Below are positions 34,192-44,600 of a stretch of DNA of 64,000 nt, one piece after another (the first letter of the stretch is position 1; every line of letters starts with the position of its first letter). The stretch is from Apostichopus japonicus (Eukaryota; Echinodermata; Holothuroidea; Aspidochirotida; Stichopodidae). Location of the stretch: positions 14,767,501 to 14,831,500 of the forward strand of contig NC_092570.1 in the NCBI RefSeq assembly GCF_037975245.1, read 5' to 3'. The translations under genes and the position numbers were made by a program. The notes below the pieces were generated by a model. That model was not told the DNA's origin and did not search any database. It worked only from the letters and a program-made list of their open reading frames with translations.

Positions 34192-35597
34192 TTCAGTAGC
34201 TTGCCCGAATCTTTTTCAAATTTTGCCCGACAATTCCATGATTTTCTTTATTTAGCATCATGATGCCCGAATATTTCCGTGTAACACCACCGTAAGCGCA
34301 GTCCATCTGGGCTACCACGCTTTTTGCACGATCAATTTTTTTTCTTCTAACTAGTCAATTGTATACCTGGACCAAGGGCGGCGGAACCGGGGGGAAAAAG
34401 GGGGCACGTGCCCCCCCCCCCCCCCCACTTTTCCTCAGGTTAGAAATGTGCCTTTTTTCTACATAAAAATTGAGGTGCCTCAAATTAGCAAGAGGCCAGG
34501 GTACCAGAATGAACACTCGGGAAGGGCCGTTTCCGGCCATCTGAGGGGTTTGTAAAACTAAAAAATTTTTAAAAGTACGCTCCGCGCCAACCGATGGTGG
34601 CGCTCCGCTCAGATAGCCGTGCATACAACTTTGCAAATCCTGGCTAAGCCCGTGACTTTTTACGAATTTCTGTGGGTCAAACTCAAAGCATTTTCGAATG
34701 GAAAAAAATTTGTTAAGATATTAACAAGAAAAAAACTCTAATTCGGAAGATTCCTACATTAGCAACTAGCATGATTTCACCTCATTTTGTCTCAAAAGAA
34801 AACTTGTTCCTTGTTTCCCAATTTGCGCATTGGATATTGCAGTGCTAGTATGCATATTTTCCTTGAGGGGGGGGGGACGTTGATGGAGTGATGTGTATAC
34901 ACAAATAAGATAATACAATAAGAGTTATAAAGGGTACTGAATATAACGCTGCATCATTCCAATCGAATTTCTGCAAAGAGCCCTTTGATGTCGGTGCCCC
35001 CCCCCCCAGATTAAAAGTGCTTCCGCCGCCCTTGACCTGGATATCCCCGACATGAGTGTATAAAAGAAACATTTTCTTTTTCATGGATGGTGGGGGGGGA
35101 GTGTCTACAAGCCTAGAAGTACATGTTTATCATATTCTTTGTTATATTTTATACTTTTTTGTGAGAAAAATTGCAGTCTCACCCGACACAGCGACATTAT
35201 CCCGCCTACGTGTCATTGAACAATGTTTTTCTGGGGGTAGCTGAGTACTGTGTTAAAATAATAAATAAGGTAACTAAGTATAGCAGCTTAAAAAATATAC
35301 TGTCCCATTTTTCCCCTTCAAAGTGATGTTACCATTTTTTCTTCTTCTAATTTACCAAATTTTTGGGGAACTGTAAATTTCTAAAACGTGAAATTATAAA
35401 ATAAAGAATGTTTAGATGCAACTTGCAAGGCCTCAGAAGTGCCGTTTCCGGCAATCTGAGAGGCATTGTGTGCCAAAAATTTTCTTGTTCGCTACGCGCC
35501 AACCGATGGTGGCGCTCCGCTTAGATAGTGTCACGGGAACTTTCGGGCACAAAAAGTTCTGCCCCCCCCCAAACTGAAATGTTCCCGTACGCCTTTG
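34041..35597 (-). mobile_element. second-level nested hAT-like element (1,557 bp)
   Basis: Ends CATAGGCGTACGAGGC and CCCGTACGCCTTTG; flanks ATGCCAAC and ATGTCAAC match at 7 of 8 bases. Module at 35487-35529. Its TTCGGGCA-rich start is shared with 29179-30304, so the two are relatives. Confidence 0.87.
34373..35034 (-). mobile_element. third-level nested hAT-like element (662 bp)
   Basis: Ends CAAGGGCGGCGGAACC and GCTTCCGCCGCCCTTG; flanks ACCTGGAC and ACCTGGAT match at 7 of 8. Same family and orientation as 20253-20884, with the module at 34575-34617. Confidence 0.92.
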
Positions 35598-35888
35598 ATG
35601 TCAACTTCACTCAAGTTAAAAGTCTGGCTGAGTTGGCAAGGCCAGTCAGCATGAAAGAGAAAAAAAAAATTTGCATTTCTGTCACCAAAGTTGCACATCT
35701 TTTTGGTTGCTATTTTGCCTCACAGGTGCCATCTCCTGCGATCTGGGGGGTGCTGAAATCTCAAATTTTCTCTGTACGCTCCGCGCCAACCAAGGTGGCG
35801 CTCCGCTCAGATAGTAACCCGGCCCCCCCACAAGAAAGAACAGCCCCCCCATGGCCCCCCCACTCAAAAAATCCTAGCTACGCCACTG

Positions 35889-36033
35889 CGAGAGAATATG
35901 GCCCTCTTTGGGGATACGGGCGGCAGTGAGGAGGTCAAAGTGTATCCTCTTAGGGAGCCAAGGGTCGTATCTATGAAAATCCAGTATGTTTGGTCCGGAA
36001 TAAATATGTTTAGGTTATGCAATTTGGCTGTAG
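35889..36033 (+). repeat. 183-bp satellite, array 2 right end
   Basis: The monomer broken at 33428 resumes after the target-site duplication and ends after GGTTATGCAATTTGGCTGTA. Confidence 0.9.
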
Positions 36034-36174
36034 TCGGCCATGTATGCATACACAAAGGTTCAGTTACCTAAAAATATATTAAATACAAATTTGGCGTTTT
36101 TTTGTCCCAAACCGACAATGCAATGTAATGTAATGTTTGTAATGCTACCGGTTGACACTAAACGCACGATACAT

Positions 36175-38290
36175 AACATATGAGATGGACACTCATTTAA
36201 GAAGTGATGATGTAGTGGTCATTTAAATTGGTCAAGCACACTTTGGACCGGGCAAGACGCATTATGGTTCTCTTCTACACTGTCTTAAAAAATCATATGA
36301 CCCATCGGTTAGGTGGTCCAAGGCGTTCTGGTCTTGATTAGGGCCCAAATGCTTTTTATTCGTGATCCTGTTACATTCATTTAAGAAGTGATGATGTAGT
36401 GGGCATTTGAATTGGTCAAGCATTCTTTGGACCGGGCAAGACGCATTATGGTAATCTTCTACACTGTCTTAAAAAATCATATGACCCATCGGGTAGGTGG
36501 TCCAAGGCGTTCTGGTCTTGATTAGGGCCCAAATGCTTTTTATTCGTGATCCTGTTACATTCATTTAAGAAGTGATGATGTAGTGGGCATTTGAATTGGT
36601 CAAGCATTCTTTGGACCGGGCAAGACGCATTATGGTACTCTTCTACACTGTCTTAAAAAATCATATGACCCATCGGGTAGGTGGTCCAAGGCGTTCTGGT
36701 CTTGATTAGGGCCCAAATGCTTTTTATTCGTGATCCTGTTACATTCATTTAAGAAGTGATGATGTAGTGGGCATTTGAATTGGTCAAGCATTCTTTGGAC
36801 CGGGAAAGACGCATTATGGTACTCTTCTACAATGTCCTTAGAGTTCATGTTAACCATCGGTTTGGTGGTCCAAGGCGTGCTGCATGGATTAGGGCCCAAA
36901 GCTTTTTCGTGGTCCCGTTACACTCATTGAAGAAGTACTGATTTAGTGGTCATTTAAATTGGTCAAGCATTCTTTGGACCGGGCAAGACGCATTATGGTA
37001 CTCTTCTACAATGTCCTTAGAGTTCATGTTAACCATCAGTTTGGTGATCCAAGTGCTGCATGGATTAGGGCCCAAAGCTTTTTCAGGTGCCGTTACACTC
37101 ATTAAAAAAGTAATGATTTAATGGTCATTTGAATTGGTCAAGCACGCTTTGGACCGGGCAACACGCATTATGGTACTCTTCTACAATGTCCTTAGAGTTC
37201 ATGTTAACCATCGGTTTGGTGGTCCAAGGCGTGCTGCATGGATTAGGGCCCAAAGTTTTTTCGTGGTCCCGTTACACTCATTAAAGAAGTAATGATTTAA
37301 TGGTCAGTTAAATTGGTCAAGCACTCTTTGGACCGGGCAAGACGCATTATGGTACTCTTCTACAATGTCCTTAGAGTTCATGTTGACCATCGGTTTGGTG
37401 ATCCAAGGCGTGCTGCTTGGATTAGGGCCCAAAGTTTTTTCAGGTCCCGTTACACTCGATGATGTAGTAATGATTTAGTGGTCATTTAAATTGGTCAAGC
37501 ACACTTTGGACCGGGCAAGACGCATTATGATACTCTTCTACAATGTCCTTAGATTTAATGTTACCCATTGGTTAGGTGGTCCAAGGCGTGCTGCATGGAT
37601 TAGGGCCCAAAGCTTTTTCGTGGTCCCGTTACACTCATCGGAAGAAGTAATGATTTAGTGGTCATTTAAATTGGTCAAGCACTCTTTGGACCGGGCAACA
37701 CGCATTATGGTACTCTTATGCAATGTCCTTAGAGTTCATGTTAACCATTGGTTTGGTGATCCAAGGCGTGCTGCATGGATTAGGGCCCAAAGCCTTTACG
37801 TGGTCCCGTTACACTCATTAAAAAAGTAATGAATTAGTGGTCATTTAAATTGGTCAAGCACTCTTTAGACCGGGCAAGACGCATTATGTTACCCTTCTAC
37901 AAGGTCCTTAGACTTCATATGACCCATTGGTTGGGCGGTCCAAGGCGTGCTGGTTTTGATTAGGGCCCAAATGTTTTTATTTCAGTTCCCGTTACATTTA
38001 TTTAAAAAAAATGTTGATTTAATGGTCAGTTTAATTGGTCAAGCACTCGTTGGACCGGGCAAGACGCATTATGGTATCCTTCTACAATGTGTTAAGAATT
38101 CATATGACCCATTGGTAAGGTGGTCCAAGGCGTGCTAGTCTTGATTAGGGCCTAAAGTATTTTTTTTTACATTAATTTAAGAACTGATGAAGTACTGGTC
38201 ATTTTAGTTGGTCAAGAACTATTTGGACCGGGCAAAATGCATAATGGTACCCTTCTACATAGTCATCGGAGTTCATATGACCCATGGGCC
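36175..38290 (+). repeat. second satellite, ~180-bp unit, ~12 copies
   Basis: TTGGACCGGGCAAGACGCAT recurs every 175-185 bases from about 36243 to 38222. The stretch from about 36180 to 36830 has near-identical 185-bp units; later units are shorter and more varied. Unrelated in sequence to the first satellite despite the similar period. Confidence 0.95.
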
Positions 38291-38575
38291 ATAGATAAAC
38301 CTCTTTCCACGACCAATTGTTGAACATCTTGTAAGAAAGCTTTTGTCTTGCCACAGGTGTTACGTCGATACAATTGTCGAATACGTAACCGAATAGGCAG
38401 CTCAGTTACTCATTCGCGAATATCGAACGAGGAACGGGGAATAAGTATCTAACTTCACACCGGTCCTGCTAGCAGAATATCCTGCTAAATTCAGGTGGGT
38501 GCAGTATGATACGTGAACCAAATGTGGTATTTCGTAAGACGGGTTCTGAGTGAATGTTGTATTGGACGTTTTAAA

Positions 38576-38587
38576 ATGTCTGCTTAA
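38576..38587 (+). promoter_or_regulatory. upstream mini-ORF (M-S-A-stop) before copy A start
   Basis: A 13-bp tandem duplication (AAAATGTCTGCTT twice) creates ATG TCT GCT TAA immediately before the real ATG at 38589. Copy B has only one copy and no such mini-ORF. Confidence 0.7.
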
Positions 38588-38588
38588 A

Positions 38589-38609
38589 ATGTCTGCTTTG
38601 TTTAATCAG
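38589..38609 (+). CDS. copy A exon 1 (start codon, 7 codons)
   Basis: ATG then SALFNQ, donor GTGAGT. An identical peptide is in copy B. It supplies the short cytoplasmic tail before the membrane anchor; chosen because it is the only start with the right phase before exon 2. Confidence 0.78.
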
Positions 38610-41600
38610 GTGAGTGAAGACTTAATGTTTTTTTCTCTCTCATACCCAAGAGGTATCTTATACCCGCGAAGGGGGTACAAATTCTGGTCATAAAATACCA
38701 AGTTTGTTGAACTTCACTCAATAGAAAGTTAACGTGTTTGTGTGGTGTTTCACGGTATATCCGTGACATAGCCTATACATTGTCACAGAATGACTGTCGA
38801 TCTTTTGTAAGTCAGACTCTAGGTTAAGAACAAGATTAAGAATCCTTCTGTGATCATAGAGTAGTAATCGTACCCAGGGTATTGTTAGGGTTGGGTTCAC
38901 TCAGGGTTAACTCCACCCCCCACCCCCTTATCGGTTTCGATGATAATCGTTACCTATGCAGTCATGCAGTCGGATGAGTTTGTGGTTCGTCGGAACATAG
39001 AGACGTCGTAACATAGAGATGTAACCGAGTGTGTAGGTGCGTGTGTGTTACAGCTTGCTTGTAAACACGATATCTCATGAAGGGAAGCTTGGACCAATAT
39101 CATATTTGGTGAGTAGGTCTAACACATTGAGTAGAAAAAAACGTATTGTTTTTAAAGGAAGTCAAAGGTCATATAGGGTCACCAGAATGACAGCTGACAA
39201 TTCTTCTTGAAGTTGGAGGATTTGGTGACCATTATTCGACTTTCTAGCATATATGAGGGCAATACTCTTCACATATAATGTTAGTGAATCATTTTATCCG
39301 GTATCCCATAACAAAATGCTATGTAAAATGGGCAACTTGCTATACAAAGGCGTATAGCAGTTTTTGCACAAACGAACCACATAATATTTTATAAGAGATA
39401 AAAGTTCGTAACCTTCAAGACTGCTATGCAAAGTTTTTACACATAAATTATTCCCTGAATGTTTCTGATTAGATGAACAAAGATCTAGTCATCTTTGAAA
39501 GGAGAATTCAGGTTCGAATCACACATTCGTAGGGACCAATGCACTGCAAATAAGAGTTAACTTTGATGTTTAAGGTTGTATTATTACACAGCTAATCCCA
39601 AGCAAACAGATCAATTTTCATTTTGAATAATGAAGAGAATAAATTCCTTCGTATTTGGGTTTTGTGTTCATATGTTTGCAAGTGATGAAACAAGAGCAGG
39701 GGTAGAACCACCATTTTCGAACTTGGGGGGGGGGGGGGGCTATGATGTTAGTCTTCCATGAAAGGGATTTGATGGGAGAGTCCCCTGCCCTTAGCTCCCT
39801 GCCGTTCTGGGGATAAACCCACTTGGTTGTATTCGGTGGGGGAGAGGGGGGGGGGGAATAATGTCACCCCAGAAGTGTACTTGGTTGCGACCCCGAATTG
39901 TGTCTTGGCGACATAAGTTCTTAAGCTTAATAATAGAAAAAACTCGACATTATCGGTAATGAGTTATATCTGAGTGAAAAATGAAAGCTACAATGTTTTT
40001 CATTACTATGTTTATCATTTTGAAAATCATATTTTGGATAATTCTCGTTAACCCGGTGCACAATTAATCAGGAAGCATTTTTTTATGAATTTATATACGA
40101 ATCTGAAATTTAAGTGTTTCTTTCTTTTCTTTTCTTCTTCATCTTCAGCGTGCAGTGAGGTTGCTCTCGGTTGCCAGTGTTTTGTTTGGTGTCGCTGTAA
40201 TTCGGTCTGTCGTCATGAGATATCCACAGCCATTACCTGATTGGTCGGAAGATGAGAAGCCTATTCATTTGGAACCTGAGGTCAGCTTAACAATTGTTGA
40301 CAAAGATAAAATGGTGAGGAGTGGTCAGTGGTGTAAACTATGGAACGCCAAAAGGACCACAGTGACATGTACCACTACTAATTTGACATGTACTACTACT
40401 AATTCGAAGTGTACTACTACTAATTTGAAGTGTAATACATGTAAAATGTCGCGTACTACTACTAATTCGAAGTGTACTACATCTAAAATGTCGCGTACTA
40501 CTACTAATTCGAAGTGTACTACATCTAAAAAGTCACGTACTACTACTAAATTGGAGAGATGGCGCTATTCACAATCTTTCCGATACCATGTCATCGAGTT
40601 GCGCATCTGCATTGAAATAATGATGAAGAAAACATATTCTTCAATGCTCTGTTGATTCAAATGTCTATTTTACAGTTTATACCTTTAAGGTCTGTGGCAA
40701 ATATAGAAAATAGCATATAGTTAAGCACAGCTGGGGAATCTAAAGCATTCTTGACATTTCAATGACTGGGAAATTGCTGCTTGTGAATAATAATGTGTAT
40801 AACAATTTTAAGAGTTAAAAACTGAAGCTACATTAAGCACATTCTTGGGGATCGATGGTTCCACCTGCTGGGGCTTCGAAAACTTGTTGCTTTGCCACCA
40901 CTGGATTTTATTTTTGTGATGCCCAACGGTCACAGACAATGGTGATTATAGTATTAGTAATGAAGGCAAGGAGAAGGGGAACATTCAGGAAGACTGACAC
41001 GTACATATATACTCCTAATCCTACGCATACTAAGCTCTGCATATACACACATTACTGTGCCAAAATCTAAATTTAAACGGTAACGTATATTTGGGCTCTT
41101 AAGTTATGCTCGGAATTAATCCATGACCTAGTACTATAGTAGGCCTATATTCAGGCCATTTGTAGAACACCTAAAATGCATACGGTACTAGACCTGTATA
41201 TAATTTAAACAAGTAGCAGTTTTGGAATATCATTTAAATTAGACACTATATCCTAGCCGCAGCCTGGCCTAGCATATAGAAAAAGTCTAGGAAGCCTAAC
41301 TTTAGCTCATTAACAGTAGCACCTCACCGGTCTTTTCTGAATGTAAAGCAGCATTTTGCGTTTGGGCGCCGTTTTCTATTTTTTTGACATGTTCATCGAG
41401 TTTTTTACATATATATATATATCAAATACACCAGTTTTTAACTCTTAAAATTGTTATACCCACTATTATTCACAAGCAGCAATTTCCCAGTCATTGAAAT
41501 GTCAAGAATGCTTTAGATTCCCCAGCTGTGCTTAACTATATGCTATTTTCTATATTTGCCACAGACCTTAAAGGTATAAACTGTAAAATAGACATTTGAA

Positions 41601-44600
41601 TCAACAGAGTATTGAAGAATATGTTTTCTTCATCATTATTTTAATGCAGATGCGCAACTCGATGACATGGTATCGGAAAGATTGTGAATAGCGCCATCTC
41701 TCCAATTTAGTAGTAGTACGTGACTTTTTAGATGTAGTACACTTCGAATTAGTAGTAGTACGCGACATTTTACATGTATTACACTTCAAATTAGTAGTAG
41801 TACACTTCGAATTAGTAGTAGTACATGTCAAGTTAGTAGTGGTACATGTCACTGTGGTCCTTTTGGCGTTCCATAGTTAACTGATTGAATTTCTCATTAA
41901 TATAAACGAGGATACAGGCTTGACCTCTCCCTCTCCACACGTACCGTCCTCATTGTATATTCTGAAACCACAATCAGAACGGGCACATGTTCCTACACAT
42001 CATCTGCCTAAGCCCAATGCACCGTTCATGATAAAGCCCAAGGGGTGTTAGTACAACCCAGCCAACACCCCCCCCCCTCCAAATTTCCGTTCGCTTATGC
42101 CGTTTGTTTTAGGTTATTCTGAGTGCCTTGCTGTAGCATTGATTCAGGTCTATATCGGAGGGTGAGGCAGATGTGTAGGGACATGTGCCAGTTCGGATTG
42201 ATGTTTGAGAATATTCAGAATATAGATATACATATTTTCCTACTCACTGTGAATTCAATTATATATATAATCATTTGCCTTTGTCGTTTACCTCCATTTC
42301 ATTAACAAAGTCTGTTCGAAAGTATCTCTTTCGAGAGCCGGCTTAATGAATCACAAATGATTTCGAGTTGGTTAGCATAATGTTTGGTCTCTAGAGTAAG
42401 GCCCGGGTTCGAATCCCACTGGAGGTTGCAAGTTTTCTCACTGTTTCTGGATTTTTCTACCCACTACGATTTCAATGAAACTTATTGTATAACTTAATGC
42501 ATCTGAGTAAACATTGATTATGTAAATGATTGCGCATGAAATGATTGCGCGTGAAATAATTGCGTGTTAAAGGACTTTAAATTAGGACATTGGTTGCTAT
42601 TTTAATAGAACATGCTGTAAAATTCGCTTTCGAGGAAATGAAATTTGAATAAAGCCTGACAGAAATTACGTCGTTTGTGATCTTTTAAAATATTCTTGGA
42701 GTTTCATAGTATAAGATATACCACAAATAAATACCTTAAACGAATAGAAAAGAAAAAATTACAATATTGATTCGTTTTGTCAACGGAAAAATAATTTCTT
42801 TCTCTAAAAACTATTTAAGGAGAATACGGATGTCGATAAATGCCATACAAGGGTCTGATTCTCGTGGTCGTAAAATACGCGATACGTGATATGAGTCTAA
42901 CATCGGGTCATTATTTTTACTTAGAAAAAGATGCTAACTTTTCATATCATATTTTGATATAAAACATAGAAGAACATCAACGTTTATACAAGTTTCCCGT
43001 TGTGTCGACATGACTATACCATAACGAACTATGGGGAATATACTGTTCAGAACATGCGTTAGATATTTGGCCTCTTTGGCATATATCGTCAAAAATAATA
43101 GAAGAGAATAGTTTGCGCACAGAATATGTAAAAAAAAAATATCCCATACCCATCTTCCTTGGTCCGAACAGGGTTAGAGCATGGAGCTATTACCCAAGCT
43201 CCATGGTTAGAGTAGCAGCTCCCTGGTCGTTACCTTGATTTAACTTCGCGGATTGTATCTTTAATAACAGGCACTGTCGGAGTACCCAGCTGAGTTTATT
43301 GAGAGTAAGAAGAATCCCTGTTGGGTATCACCAAGGGGCACCGTGGACTGTTTACCGTATTTTTATCTAGCCGGCATGCCTAAATGTGGAACTACTGATA
43401 TCTGGTTGAAACTGACAAAACACCCTCAAATCTCGGTGAGCAGAAAGGAACCGCATTGGTGGGGCAAAAGACGAGTCGGTGAGAATATACTTTTTATGCT
43501 ATTCATGTGATAGCATGTTATGCTACTCTATACTATAATATAGGCTGATATAGCTTACCCGGCACATGATATAAGGTATGGTATACCAATGACTCCGTAG
43601 ATCCGTTGTACTTTATGAATAGTGTGATAACATGATACTCTGATATATACTTGTATATAGGAACTGATAGCCACACACCTTACATAATGTAAGTATGGCA
43701 TACGATGCCGATTCATTCAGTCCGTATGTATCATGCCAATGATATATGTATCGAGACACCGGACACGACCCCCCCCCCATCCCGGGCCAACCCCTCCCAT
43801 CTCGTCAGGCCTGATTAGGCTCATTCTAATAATGAAGAGTTTATGTAAATATATAAATAAATAAAAATAAATTACAGGATAATGTACACTACTACTTCGA
43901 TACAGATGCTCCGCACATCCGTTTTTCTCTACTAAGGGCCACCATTTATAAAACACGTGATACAGGACTACATCAACACTATTAACATTTATGTAACCGT
44001 CAAGGAAGTTGACAATTAGCCAGATCTATAAATGATATATTGCAATTCTTATTTTCGATACTAATTTTCATTTCAACGTAGCTGTATCTACCATAATCTA
44101 TACTATGGGAGTGTTGTAGATCCATGCACAGTCTCAAAGGCTGTTTAGGAGTCTAAACAACTGTTCCTGTGTTTGACTAGAAAGTATACCTTGTAAAGAT
44201 GGTTCAAATTGCAGATTTTAAGCGTTTTTACAGTGAAGTGTCATCCACTTTCTGTTAAAATGTGGACGAAATTATTCGCCAACCTTTAGAGTAGTCTGGT
44301 TAGTCCAGTTAATCATTGCATAAGACGGTGTGTTTAGTATTTTCTTTTTGTTAATTCCTTGTCAGTATAGCAGCCTGGCCATAAATGTAACACATGCTAA
44401 GAAATTATAAACACACGTACATCAGTTTTAACTGATTAACGGGTACCGTACTCACCTTTACCCAGTTTTAATTGATAAAGCCACGAGAATCGGCCGAACC
44501 GAGAGGCCTTTTGGCTTAGATCAAGTGTAGCATTATGTTCCCCTTCTAGGTAATCGTGATACACACCTGACGATGATCACACAGTCACAGTCTCGATGCA

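Larger units (their letters stand above)
33429..35888 (-). mobile_element. hAT-like element (2,460 bp including nested insertions)
   Basis: Ends CAGTGGCGTAGCTACGGG and CTAGCTACGCCACTG; CGAGAGAA at 33421-33428 and 35889-35896 is an exact 8-bp target-site duplication made from satellite sequence. Module at 35774-35815, 73 bp from the right end. About 900 bp is its own sequence; the rest is the nested element 34041-35597. Confidence 0.93.

Noticed and set aside
36630-36899. 89-codon minus-strand ORF
   Set aside because: Satellite sequence; units in the same array disrupt it.
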